Positions 1 to 10,743 of a stretch of 64,000 nucleotides of DNA are shown here, piece by piece. The notes under the pieces were generated by a model. The model was given only the letters and a program-made list of their open reading frames with translations, did not search any database and had not been told where the DNA came from. Numbering within the stretch: position 1 is the stretch's first letter; the number at the start of each line of letters is the position of its first letter. The stretch covers positions 75,812,816-75,876,815 of the forward strand of contig OX352764.1 in assembly GCA_947095585.1 (NCBI GenBank), read 5' to 3'. The translations under genes and the position numbers were made by a program. The DNA comes from Nephrocerus scutellatus. Lineage: Eukaryota; Arthropoda; Insecta; Diptera; Pipunculidae.

Positions 1-476
1 GCACCACTGTCTATAGCTTTGGTTTTGCACGGTTGCATGCATGTACGTGACATGCATTACGTATTCCTGTCACAATTGTTGTTCGAACAGAGTAGTTGTT
101 GGACAATTTTTATGATCACTGAATGTGTTTTCAGAGTTCTTTCTTCTGTGACAATTGTGTAAGATAACATTGTACATTTGGTTGTTATTCGTTATTCGTT
201 ACAAGTTTACACGAATACCGATACCAACTGTGAAATATTCTTGGAACGAATCTAATACATAAAATGCTCGTAAATTCCGTAGATTATTGCAGTGGTTTTG
301 GATTACTATCTAAAGTTGCAAAATAAATTGCTTCCTTGGAAAATTGAAGCACTTATTTCGATGTTATTGTTGCGATTTCCGTTTTTCAAATGCTGCAAAA
401 TGTTCTAATAACGAACGGTATCTTTCATGGCAGGAGGTATAGTACCTGGTGGAAAAATGAAGAAAAAAATCATATC
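1..476. other. AT-rich DNA, no gene seen
   Basis: I see no open frame, transposon end or RNA-like structure here. Confidence 0.5.
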
Positions 477-760
477 TAAAAAAACCTTAAAAATTAAAAT
501 TGTTTATTTCAATTCTCCTATCGCAAATACATAAGTTTAAATAAAATAGAATTAATTCAAACAAAAAAAACTTAACTGGGCGCTCCCGGGCCCAATCACT
601 TCCAAATTATTACAAAAAGTATTGTCATCGGAGATAAACATGTGTATAAAATTTTAATCGGGTAAATTTATTTTATTTGTTTGGGAGCCTCCGACCTCGG
701 GGTCTGGTCAATTTAAAAAAAAAAATAAAGAAAAACGGTTAATTTTTAAAAATTTATTTT
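477..760 (-). mobile_element. HINE/DINE-1-like element, short degraded copy
   Basis: Read on the minus strand this has one core unit (GATTGGGCCCGGG, ACACATGTTTATCTCCG) and, at 477-535, a decayed version of the family 3' end: a GCGAT.AG.GAATT subterminal repeat followed by AATTTTAATTTTTA and a T-run. The 5' half is missing. The family is described in full at 61396-62658. Confidence 0.55.
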
Positions 761-789
761 TAGAAGATGCATGCTATTCATTATCCGTC

Positions 790-1130
790 TTTACCTTGTT
801 GAAGGCACCTTCAATATCGAGAATTATTTCAAGTGTAGTGATTTTTCAATCATACGTACCGGTGTGTGAAGCGCCCTCTCAACCAACTTCCCTTTGCAGT
901 AAGCGTATTGAGATTGAGCCCATTTCCAGGTGGTTCTTATGTAAATATCTAATAACCTTTCCAAAGTTTTCAAAAGAAAGGAAGATAGAGTTATTGGACT
1001 TAGATACTTTGGGTAGCCATGTGAGATTCCTGCTTTGGAATGAATATTAATTTCAGATACCCTTTGAGAATCACCTCTAACCATGGAAGGATAATCTCTG
1101 AGTTATTCTGTAATTCCGATGGTATAATTT
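790..1130 (-). pseudogene. R1/LOA-like LINE reverse transcriptase fragment
   Basis: Minus-strand translation gives a recognisable N-terminal RT stretch: ITLSSFLLKTLERLLDIYIR, then QSQYAYCKGK and ERALHTPVRMIEKSLH, the order seen in R1/LOA-group non-LTR retrotransposons (family motifs SLSSFLLKTLERL, QHAYxxGxSTExALH). The frame shifts near 1085, and a catalytic YADD box is absent because the copy is truncated. It is a dead fragment. The same family appears at 13080-13500, which shares the SxSLFLLKALERILDHHI block. It abuts a HINE at 1305 on the far side of about 170 unassigned bases. Confidence 0.7.
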
Positions 1131-1304
1131 GGTTTGGACCTGCTGCCTTATAACGCTTGAAGCCGCTAATTCTAATTCAGCCCAAACAATGAATTATCTT
1201 AAAAGCCTAATAGTAACCATTTTATTCACAAAATTCGTAAAAAAAATTTTAGGGAATTTTTTTTCTGTAAAAAAAATTTTTTTCTTATATTTTCATTTCA
1301 CCAA

Positions 1305-1714
1305 AACCATGCAGCGCAGCCACTGCGCAGCACACACCGCACACAGTCCATAAAGGGCGACGAATATCTGATGCCAGTATAAATATTTAAAAAATGTATA
1401 AGGGCCTTGCGGCCGAACCCGGGACCCGATAACTACCAAATTTTCGAAAAGGTATTGTTTATTGGGTATACACATGTGTGTAAAATTTGAAGAAAATCGG
1501 GTAAATTTTTTAAAATTTTTGTTTGGGAGCCCCCCGACCCCGCAGCCCGAGGGGCCTCAAAATTTAATAGAAAGTGTTGTCTCCGGAAATAAACATGTGT
1601 GCAAAATTTCAATAAAATCGGGCCATGGGAAGTGGGTTAAAAATTGATCGCAAGAATCCACGACAGACGACCGACGACCGACCCACGGGCAAGTGAAGTT
1701 AATATAGAGAATTT
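1305..1714 (-). mobile_element. HINE/DINE-1-like element, minus copy
   Basis: The 5' subterminal repeat lies at the right end (AGTTAATATAGAGAATTT, ending 1714) with the ACGACCGACGACCGACC tetranucleotide-like tract just inside. Two core units follow (ACACATGTGTGTAAAATTTGAAG and AACATGTGTGCAAAATTTC with the CGGGCC-rich arms). At 1311-1380 it carries the body block with TGCGCAGCACACACCGCACACAG, which is also in the long copies at 15774 and 61396. The 3' terminus is lost. Confidence 0.75.
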
Positions 1715-4387
1715 AAAAAGGTATTGCAACATAACCGTTTAATGTTTTAGTGTGCATACCCGATAACATGAAAAGCTAAAAAATGTTCTATTATGTTGCT
1801 ACCGAAATCACTTAAAAAGTGTCATTGAATACCAATTTTAATAGTATCTCATAATTTAGAAAAGTGTACATTCTTATGCACCAAAAATTACTTTGCTTGT
1901 CAGTGAATAAGAAAAAAATTTAATCCATACCTGAATTTTTAACCCAACACATATTGATAACAACTCATGAGTACGTGAATAGAATTCCAAATTGAACCCA
2001 TAACATAAATCTACCAACACACTGAATGACATCGAAAAAAGTTATCAAATTGATTTTAATAAATATTTCAAATCCACCGAGGAATATTTTACAGTATCTA
2101 ACAGGGTTGAAATTGGTGTGCTGCCAGCATGCGACGGCATTCTTAAAGCGACAAAATGGCAGCAAACGCTTTACTTGGAGATAGGTGACTGGCTGGAAGA
2201 ATTTCGGAACATATCGTTTACATGAATTTCCGACAAAGAAAAAAAAAGTCCTTGTGCTTTTTACCTTCCATGAGTATAAAAAATGTTTTCCTGGTGGAAC
2301 GAACATTTTGCATATGAAGTTCAAAACGGATGGTGAAGTCGCCAAACACGTGAACATTTTTGTTTACTTAAAATGTTGTCTTGTTACCGTTTGTTTTCGG
2401 TTTTGTTGTTTAATTTAGAAGTATATTTTAATATTATTTTCCGTTCCTAGAACAGTGATATTGTGACATCACTTAATAAAGGTCATTTGAATTCAAGACT
2501 ATCCAAGTTTTGTTTGAACTCATGATAAGAAAATTGCCGTAGCCTTATTAGCCGGCAAAGAGCTGTCTATCTCTAGGCGTTCCAAATTTGTCCATAGTCA
2601 AAAATCTCATTAGCCAAGTAGGCTATCGTGTGATTGTGAGAGGTATTGAGTGTACCAAATTTCGATATCCAAATCCTACGTTTCCTTTTTGTTATAATTG
2701 AACAGTATGCTTGCCCATGGAAACGAATAATATATTTTATTTAATATTGCATTTATTATACATGAATATTTTAATATTTTAAATTGCATATTCCAAGTAA
2801 TTATCGTATTACCGTATTCGCATCAACAGCAGTGCGGGCTCCATTCATTTGATTCATCGATGCGGTAAAATCATAAAACCATTCTTTACTCGATTGAACG
2901 ATGTAGCGTAAAAGGGCAAGCGTAATGCGGTTTCATTACGGTAAAACTTTAAAATTTTCGTGGTATTGTTTAACGGGTATTTGTGGTTGCATTACAAAGC
3001 CATAGATGTCGATATGCCGGACACTTAATTTTAATTGGGTATGTGGTACGTGAATTTTTTTCGAGATAGATATGTCGATGCTAGCTTATATGGCCGCATT
3101 TTGGTAGTTGTGAATTAAAATTTTTAGCTCTTAACTTTATTCTTCGGTCAACAAAAAAAAAATCCGAAGTATTGAAGTATAATTTTTGAAAAAGTCAGTT
3201 ATAATAATCATTTTCGTTATAAGATAACTCATCACTTAATTAAAATAATGAGATCAACTGATGGATGAAATACGACGAATAGCATAAACAATATCGCAGA
3301 CAGTCGGCCATAGGGTGCAGTAACTGCAGCAATATTGTTCAACAACTATATTCATGCAGTATTAATAGATATAAATGCGTCGCTATCTCTACTCAAACCT
3401 TTTTTTTATAGGAACACGAAAAAAATTTTTGAAAAGAGATTAAAGTGGTTTGCAATCTAAATTTGATGAATAGCTATTATAAAAAAAAGATATTATTATA
3501 AATAACAGATATACTATTTTAACCACTCTAAATGAAGCAATCCTTTCCAGCAAATCGAAAATTTAACATCAGATGTTTGAAAACAAACACCGCACATAAC
3601 TATTACCAGTAAGTTTTTTGGGTTTCTCTGATGCTTTGTTTTAAAGAATTCTGTTAGTTTAGCTTTTCAGTAGCAACATCCTTTCGTTTTCGTGTGAGAA
3701 TTTGATTGGGTGAATAAGATGAAAGATGTTATGTCCTAAAATATGAAGAGAATTACGTCGAGCGTATACTTGTGATTTACAAGACTTGTACGAGTGTTAC
3801 TACACCGTCTCTATGAGTATCTTCCAAGTGCACAAGAGCAAATATATACATATGTACCCACATACCTAATCTCTATTGGAAGGAACTCTGCATTATGGTG
3901 CACTACTACTGTACACTTAACTTAACATTGTTTGCGTTGTCTGTTTTCAAGTTCACTAGGGCGTAGCGAAGCATAATTTCAGTTCAGTTCCTGTCTGTAG
4001 ATGCCGGTTAGGAAAATGAATTTTTCTTAGAAGTATGTGGGTGATAAAGGCTAAGAATATAACAATATCAGAAGAGAACCATTTTTTTTTAAAATAATAA
4101 ATACCGAGAGGTTAATCAAAGAAATCTAAAAATAAAACTGCGTTTAAACAATTTAACGACCCCTTCTTAATTACATGGCAGTCGCATCTACGAGCAAAGA
4201 TTGGAGAGAACATAAGAGTACTTATTTAATAGAGTTTGTAAAGAACGGATTCAAAGTATTATAATCTTAATATAGTCTCTGAAAAAATTGAACATCATGG
4301 AGTTGGAAGAATGCAAATAGTTTCTGATAACCTACTATATGTGGTATCCTAAGATTCTTCTTACTCAAGAACATTCAAGCTGTTGGT
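1715..4387. other. AT-rich stretch without an identifiable gene
   Basis: Frames of 130 codons (minus, 1965-2357) and 77 codons (plus, 2185-2418) overlap each other at 2185-2357. I recognise neither product, and the plus frame runs through poly-lysine codons, so I do not call a gene. No transposon ends are visible. Confidence 0.45.
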
Positions 4388-4675
4388 TTAACCCTAGATT
4401 ACTAACCTTCGTCGAATCGACGCCTGTTCAAATGTTTCTTATTTTCTTTTGCCTCAGTGCTCCAATCTCACCCATTCACCGTATATGCTCATTTAATTTT
4501 GATCTCTTAGTGGTGACACTTGACACATTCAAAGCTAGTGTTTACGCAGCCTTTATTTACATATAGCCACTTTCGGTAGTCGAATCGACGAAGGTTAGTA
4601 ATGCCGTGACTTTTTACTTGTCTAAAAATTTTTATTTTTTTTTACTTCTCAATTTAATGTTAAATTGTTCATCAG

Positions 4676-5790
4676 ATGAACGACGAACAAACAAGCCGGT
4701 ATTTACAACAGTTAGAAGATGATTCTGAGAATGAAGAAAATTCAGGAAATGAGATAGAAGATACAGTTTATCAAGATGATTTGCAGTTGACGTTTAGTGA
4801 CAGTGATGTCGATTTTGAAGAAAGAGCGAACATTACTGAGTCTGCTTCTATACAACGATTGTAACATTATATAAATTATAAGCCAAGTAGCTGTGTTACA
4901 ATTGATGAGCAGTTGCTGGCTTTTCGAGGTCGTCGCGCTATTAGAATGTATATTCTGAATAAACCAGCTAAGCACGGGATAAAACTTGTAATGATGTGTG
5001 ACAATTCAACCAAATACGCGATGCCATATTTGGGCTCTGGGACATTGGGTGAGTATTTCCTTAAGGAGTTAACTAAATCTACACATTGTAGAAATCGGAA
5101 CGCTACCACCGACAATTGGTTCACATTAGTGCCCCTAGCAAAGGCTTTACTAAAATAACCATATAAGCCCACTCACTTAGGAATAATTCGAGCTAACAAA
5201 CGGGAATTACCACCCGATAATTTCAAAATTATATTTAGAAGCATACTAATTGGAACATCCATGTTTAGCTCCTTTTCTATTTTTGGTCCTTTTACTCTTC
5301 TTGCTTATAAGCCTAGGGCTAACAAAGCTGTATTTTTATTATCTACTACCAAAGAAGAGGCTAACATAAATCAAATAACAAAGAAACCAAATATAGTTGA
5401 GTTTTATAATAAAACTAAAGGGAGGTCGACACTTTGGACCAAATGTGCTCTGTTATGACGTGTAGCAAGACCAGAAGATGGCCACATTGTATGTATTTTA
5501 AATATAGCGTGAGTTAACACTTTTGTAATTTACTGTGCAAATATGTTTAGAGAAGAAAAAGAGCCACTCTCTCGTTGATAGTTTATGACAGAATTACATA
5601 ATTCTTTGACCAAAGAATGGATGGAAAAACGGTTACAGAAAAAAGCAATTTCAACTTCTCTCAGAGATGTCATAAATAATCTGTTGTAAGCAAATGCTTC
5701 AAATCAACCAGAAACCAGTTCAGGGTAGCCGAAAAGGTAGCAGGTAGTGCAAAAAAGCACAAAGTTGAAGTGTGCAACTTGTACAAAAAA
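4676..5790 (+). pseudogene. piggyBac transposase pseudogene
   Basis: The product was a DDD transposase that cuts and pastes at TTAA. Three parts are legible. An acidic N-terminus (62 codons, 4676-4864) ends in a stop. A catalytic block follows from about 4895: IDEQLLAFRGR, MYILNKPAKHGIKLVMMCD, MPYLG, LGEYFLKEL and TTDNWFT. After frameshifts comes VDTLDQMCSVM near 5425. The aspartates expected for the family triad (IDEQ, TDNWFT, VDTLDQ) are present, but about 190 residues between the acidic N-terminus and IDEQ are missing compared with the classical moth protein, and many stops break the reading frame. A lysine/cysteine C-terminal zinc-binding tail is only hinted at (about 5745-5800). The element cannot make functional protein. 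Confidence 0.85.
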
Positions 5791-5977
5791 TTTACTTTGA
5801 ACTTTTTTTTTGTTTTTTGTTTTATTCTTACATAATCCTTTGATTCTAAAAAAATAAATAATGAAATTTCTGTTTTTGCTTTTTAATTATATTGTTTATA
5901 ACATGACTGTCTGCTTTTGAAGAGACTGCTTATAAAACCAAGAAATAGGTAAAGACTGTAAAGTATAATTATTTTTA

Positions 5978-7252
5978 TCTAATATATAAAAATCTCGTGT
6001 CACGGTGTTTGTCTCTCAACTGCTCCGAAACGGCTCGACCGATTGTTATGAAATTTTTTAGGTATATTTGGTAGGTATGAGAATAGGTTTTAATTTAAGA
6101 ACAACTCGACCGATTTGGATAACTTTTATTTTATAAATTCGCCATAGTCCGAATAAGGTTTATGCGAAAAAAAAATAGAAAAGATGCGCGGAAAATTGCA
6201 AAATTTGGAAAAAACTGAAAGTGCTACTTTCCATAGGATTTATGTATGAACTCGCGACCATAACTCACGATTCGAACGATAGATTAGCGTAATTCTCTTT
6301 TTGTTTTGTTCGTTATAGTCCTGGGAAACAAAGACAATTACAAAACAAAGTCAAAAAATTCGGACAAACAGCAAAAATCGTTTTGTTCGTTATGTTCCCG
6401 GAGATATTATTACCAAAATAAAATTCGGGAAAATTTGGAAAACAATAAATTGGATATATTTTGAGGAAATAACTCTATTGAATATATTCGGTGAAATGAA
6501 AACTTTGGAAAAATGCATTCCAGTCTAACTTAAAATAAAATTAAATTTGTGTTGATTCGCGATCTGTCCAGCAAAAGTCGTTTTTTCATTTCTGTTCCAA
6601 TAGATTCCAATTGTTTGGGTTACGTGCGCAAATGTCATTTGACAGCTTCTTCTTTGATTTTGTGGGCAAAAAGATCTCCAAAAGACCACAAAAGACCATC
6701 AAAAGGCCGCTAAGACCCCAAAAAGAATCACAAAAATACCTCCGAAAGTCCCTCAAAATCCCCAAAAATCATTAAAGACCCCCAAAAGAACCCCAAAAGA
6801 CCCTAAAAAGACTCGCCGAAATACCACAAAAAGACCCTCAAAAGACCCCCAAAAGACCCACCAAAAAACCTCCAAAAGACCCTAAAAGGACCTCCAAAAG
6901 ACTCCCAAAAATACCCACAAAAGACCTTCAAAATACCCAAAAACCCTCAAAGGACCTCCAAAAGATCCACAAAAGATCCTCAAAAGACTCCTTTATGGAC
7001 CCTTAAAAGACCCTCAAAATACCCTCAAAATAACCTCAAAAGACCCCCAGAGGACCCTCAAAAGACAATACCGAATTTCATACAAATCGGTAGAGAAATT
7101 ACTTAGTTCCCAAAATTAAAAAATGTAACACAATGATGTGACTAATACTGTGACTCGATATCGCAAAACAAATAGCTTTTCACAAGTTCACAAAACGATT
7201 ACAATCAAATTTATTGAAAGTGGGACAGGACAACGTCTGTCGGGTCAGCTAG
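5978..7252 (+). mobile_element. Non-autonomous Helitron nested in piggyBac
   Basis: It begins with TC (TCTAATATATAAAAATCTCG, 5978) and ends with CTAG (GGGTCAGCTAG, 7252). It is flanked by A at 5977 and T at 7253, the insertion context expected for Helitrons. A stem GACAG/CTGTC (7224-7228 with 7237-7241) lies 11 bases before the CTAG end, as Helitron 3' hairpins do. The 5' segment (CTCCGAAACGGCTCGACCGA, about 6024) is typical of insect Helitrons. No Rep/helicase ORF is present, so it is non-autonomous. It carries an internal purine-rich tandem repeat. Confidence 0.85.
6664..7078 (+). repeat. Degenerate ~10-bp tandem repeat (AAAAGACCCYC-like) inside the Helitron
   Basis: Dozens of variants of CAAAAGACC(C/T) follow one another, mostly 10-11 bases apart, with drifted units such as CAAAATACC. 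There is no coding frame. It is an internal minisatellite of the Helitron. Confidence 0.85.
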
Positions 7253-7554
7253 TAACTTTTAATAATAGACAATAAATGAATTGATATTAAATAAATTTTA
7301 TCAAGTTAAAATAATTTTTTTTTTGTTTTTAAAAAAAAGCATTTTTATGTTTCGTAGTCGAATTGACGGAGATAAAAATAACAACATACTGAAATAGATA
7401 AGTAATCTAGGGTTTAAGGACACTGTTCATACCTGCGAAATCAAGTTTTAAGTAGTCTGCAAAAAATTTTCGAAGTCTGCTTCGTTTGATGAGAGGAAAA
7501 ATAATTATGTATATTCTTAAAACAACCTTACAACAAACTTTTTCTGAACACTTT

Positions 7555-7745
7555 TATTTAACTTCACATCTTCTTCCGAACCGTTTTCTTTCAAATTATG
7601 TATAAATACTTGCTTTCGATGGCAATGTATGTTTTTAACATTAATACGTTTGTCGTGTGGTGCATGTGACACACCTCTCTTTGTTTGGGTTAAATATTGC
7701 CATCCCTTTTTCACCTACTTCTACCCAAACCATTTCATTAAAATT
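7555..7745 (+). repeat. Unnamed interspersed repeat, copy 1
   Basis: This aligns by eye with 8837-8985: both have TTTCAAAT.(T)TGTATA, then TTGCTTYCGRTGGCA, then a TGTCGTRTG...TG block, CATCTCTTTGTGTGGGTTA(A)-like text and a YCCATY(C/T)CTT...ACC pyrimidine tract. It runs directly into the C-rich minisatellite. Confidence 0.55.
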
Positions 7746-7850
7746 TTATATGACCCCTCACTGACCTTCCACCTACTGAACACTCGACCAGTGTACAACA
7801 GCCCTCTGATCCCCGCCCATTGACCACCCTCCACCCATTGACCATTGACA
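7745..7850 (+). repeat. C-rich minisatellite (CCACCCATTGACC-like)
   Basis: Irregular units around CCxCCCAYTGACC follow each other. On the opposite strand they read GGTCARTGGGTGG. The same repeat is at 21835-21975, and in G-rich orientation at 48770-48950. Confidence 0.6.
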
Positions 7851-7854
7851 TATC

Positions 7855-7935
7855 GGGAAAAAATACAAATGGTTGCGAAAAGCTATGCCTTGGACCGCAA
7901 TGGTCTGTTGCGCCGAATATTATTATTATAAACCT
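7855..7935 (+). mobile_element. tRNA-derived SINE, 3' half only
   Basis: It contains ACAAATGGTYGCGA, GCCTTGGACCGCAATGGTCT and GCGCCGAATATTATTATTAT, matching the last ~80 bases of the SINE at 24825-25096. The pol III promoter half is absent. Confidence 0.8.
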
Positions 7936-8000
7936 TATTCGGACTGTGACGAACACTTTAAAATAAAAATTAAATTATGAACGAAGAGCATTTCATTTTT

Positions 8001-8720
8001 AAATTCTCTATATTAACTTCACTTTCCCGTGGCACGGATGTCGGTCGGAAATCGGTCGAAAATCGGTCGGCTGTCGGACGTCTGTCGGACGTCTGTCGTG
8101 GAATCTTGCGATAAATTTTTAACCCACTTCCCAAAGCCCGATTTTATTGAAATTTTGCACACATGTGTATTTCCGGAGATAACACTTATTAAAATTTGAG
8201 GACCCTTGGGCCACGGGGTCGGGGGGCCACCCTACAAATATTTTACAAAATTTTACTCGACTATCTTCAAATTTTATACACATATATCATAGATACACCA
8301 CTTTTTGTAAAAATTTTGGAGACCCCGGCCCCGGGTTTCTTCAAATTTAATACACCGGACCCCGGGCCCGGGTTCGTGGGGCCCCATAACTTTTTTTAAA
8401 AAAATTAACCTGATTTTCTTCAAATTTTATATACGTATGTATCTTCGATGAAAAACACTTTTTGTAAAAATTTTGGAGAACGCGGGCGCCAGGGTCATTG
8501 GATTAAAAATTTGCTCGATTTTCTTCAAATTTTAAATACATGTGTATCACTGATGGACAAAACTTTTTGTAAGTTTGTTGGAGTGATCGGGTCCTGACCC
8601 CGTGTGGTGTCCATGTAAATTTTTTTAAAAATTAGCGCGGCTTTCTTCCAATTTTAATACATACCCATCTCCTATTAGAGAATTTACATGAAAAATTGTA
8701 TTTTTATGGGTTGTTTTTTT
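8001..8720 (+). mobile_element. HINE/DINE-1-like element, complete short copy
   Basis: The 5' end is AAATTCTCTATATTAACTTC (8001) with T-run upstream. A GTCGG/GTCTGTCGG tetranucleotide-like tract follows (8038-8100). Core units then carry the CACATGTGT-like site and (C)CCCGGGCCCGGG blocks. The 3' part has TTAGAGAATTTACATGAAAAATT and TTTTTATGGGTTGTTTTTTT, ending at 8720. No coding potential was found beyond spurious proline/glycine-rich frames. Confidence 0.85.
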
Positions 8721-8754
8721 ATTTATATAGATTTGCTTTTAATGACAATCGGTT

Positions 8755-9110
8755 TACACTACATTACAGCCACGTGTCACGTGTGTGTTTTTGCGCCAAA
8801 TCTTGCAATCCAATTTTAATTTAAAAGTAGATTCCTTTCAAATTTTGTATACATTCTTGCTTCCGGTGGCATACCCGTTTTTATGTTAAATTACGTGTCG
8901 TATGCCGCGTGTAGCGCATCTCTTTGTGTGGGTTAATATTTTATATCCATTTCTTACCCACTTTTATCAAACTGATTTTAACACGCATGCGTGTTGCGAG
9001 TGACGCTCGACTTTAATTCATCTTCACATCTCCATTTTGTTGCCTTAAATCCTGCAATCCAAGCCGATTTCTTTCAAATTATTTTCTATACAATTAGCAC
9101 TCTTTTGAAA
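8755..9110 (+). repeat. Unnamed interspersed repeat, copy 2 (partly tandem)
   Basis: This is the longer relative of 7555-7745. A module CTTGCAATCCA...TTTCAAATT.T appears near 8802 and again near 9049 (CCTGCAATCCA...TTTCTTTCAAATTATT), so the unit is duplicated about 245 bases apart. It contains no gene. Confidence 0.5.
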
Positions 9111-9592
9111 GTTTCAGATTCAGATACAATTACTGTAAACTTTTAATAACAAAAAGTCAAGTTATTACTTTTTTGCTTTGTAACAAATTGATGATGTGGC
9201 CAGTCATCAACAGAATAGGAGGAATAACGGCTATAGCACTTAGCACGAATTGTACCTATGCTGACTGCAAGTTCAATCAAAACTCCCATATTGGACAACG
9301 GTAATTTTCTACAGAAAAAAGAAAATCCGAATGATTGAGTTAGTCACTTTAAAGTATATTTGCTGCGACGCGATTCACGACGACAACGCCGGCTAGACAA
9401 TGTAAGAATTTTCTCAAGGATATAACATTAGCTTTACAGAGCTAGAGCGCGGGCGGATCACTCAGATAATAAAAGAGAAGCATTATTTGAATTAGTCGAA
9501 CAGGAACTCTATGTCTGCACTAAGTATGATGTAAAAATCTTTCTGGTAGGAAGGACGGTAGGAAGCCAGTATTTAAGGAGTACATTGGCGAC
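9111..9592. other. Unassigned stretch
   Basis: No gene or element end recognised. The segment from 9300 to 9560 has a somewhat higher GC content and might be a decayed LINE part, but no motif supports this. Confidence 0.4.
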
Positions 9593-10475
9593 TATCATCA
9601 TCGTATTTGGCTCTACAACCGGTGTCCGGTCCTGGCCTCCCGCAAAAAATCTCTCCACCGGTCCCGAATTCGAGCCGAGTGCATCCAGTTTGGCATTCCT
9701 AAGCTCTGGGCGTCCTGGTCTACGGCATCCTTCCTGCGTACGCCGGCCGCGCTATCGTATTCCATAAATCCTACCGCATAGGACTTTCCGATCAGGATCA
9801 TCTTCGCTAATGCGGGCTAGGTGTCCTGCCCACTGGAGTCAACCGAGCTTAATTCTATTTACAATGTCGACATCGCGGTTACGCTCGTATATCTCGTCAT
9901 TATAGAGTCACTGGAATCGTCCTTCCTCAAATACGGGGCAACAATTCTCCGTAAGACTTTTCTCTCGAACGCGGCTAAGAGGTCAGAATGCTTTTTGCCA
10001 AGCACCCAAGACTTAGATCAAATGTATGACCATTGTCTTAAATACCAGCAGCTTGGATGTTATGGTTAAGTTCCTGGATTTTAAGAGTCTTGACGGATTA
10101 AAGTAGGCTTTGTTGGCTTTAAGCAACCGTGCGCGTATTTCTGGTTCCATGCTGTTATCTGTTGATTTTGTGCCGCCTGCTCGATCTGGATGAAAGCTTT
10201 TTTTACAGCTCATGGGTTTCTACCAACGATGCCAATATCGTCTGCGTAAGACAGTATCTGAATGGACTTATAGAGGATTGATCCTCACGCCGTTACGTCA
10301 GAGTCTCTGATCATTTTCTCCAACGCCAGGTTGAAGAGGACGCAGTCCAGTCCATCCTCTTTGTCGGATCCCATTATAGATGTTGAATGGGTTTGATAGT
10401 TATCCGGACATTTTTAGTTTATTTGGGATGCCGAATTCCCTCATGGCTTTATAAAGTGTTACTCTGGCTATGGCG
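9593..10475 (-). pseudogene. RTE-like LINE 3' fragment, minus copy
   Basis: The 3' end is at the left: on the minus strand ...GGTTGTAGAGCCAAATACGATGATGAT ends at 9593, the same tail as the copy at 45273. Inward are the C-terminal RDRWRDFLREA block and then RT thumb residues (STDNSMEPEIRARLLKANKA). A deletion fuses the QIEQAA region to the ADNSMEPE region (about 10165-10185). The 5' part ends near 10475 with KAMREFGIP. It is multiply frameshifted and dead. Confidence 0.8.
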
Positions 10476-10477
10476 AC

Positions 10478-10743
10478 CATAGCTTACACCAAAACACTAA
10501 TGACAAAGGACAACGAGACTTAGAGATGAAAGCAAGCAATAATTTAGCCTGCGAGTACATATTTGCTCGTAAAATTATCCAAAAGATCACCTGTATATCT
10601 CCTGATAGAGCCACTCGCAACCAGATAGCCCAGGTATTGATAGACCGCGATGACGTTACGAATGCATCGGCTGCTCTTTGCAACGAAGAGAAACAACTAT
10701 GGCCATGACCGATCCCTGGTTGTAGAGCTAAATATGATGATGA
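10478..10743 (+). pseudogene. RTE-like LINE: endonuclease scrap fused to the 3' tail
   Basis: Plus-strand frame 10526-10708 reads ARKIIQKITCISPDRATRNQIAQVLIDR, matching the C-terminal part of the AP-type endonuclease of this LINE group (TWxSPDGxTRNQIDHVLIDxR). Within ~40 bases it jumps to the LINE terminus (GGTTGTAGAGCTAAATATGATGATG, ending about 10743). The whole RT domain is deleted. The two RTE fragments of this locus lie head to head with tails outward. Confidence 0.75.

Larger units (their letters stand above)
4388..7418 (+). mobile_element. piggyBac-family DNA transposon, degraded, with nested Helitron
   Basis: The left end reads TTAACCCTAGATTACT (TTAA at 4388-4391) and the right end reads AGTAATCTAGGGTTTAA (7402-7418). 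The 12-bp terminal inverted repeats CCCTAGATTACT are perfect and sit beside a TTAA-like tetranucleotide on both sides, with one substituted base depending on phase. This is the piggyBac signature (TTAA target, CCC-starting ends). A subterminal motif CTTCGTCGAATCGACG lies just inside the left end, recurs inverted at about 4577-4601, and has a relative near the right end (GTCGAATTGACG, about 7353). The transposase relic is at 4676-5790 and a Helitron sits at 5978-7252. Confidence 0.85.

Noticed and set aside
1965..2418. Overlapping open frames on both strands (130 and 77 codons) as genes
   Set aside because: No recognisable content, opposite frames overlap, and no splice or promoter context was evident.
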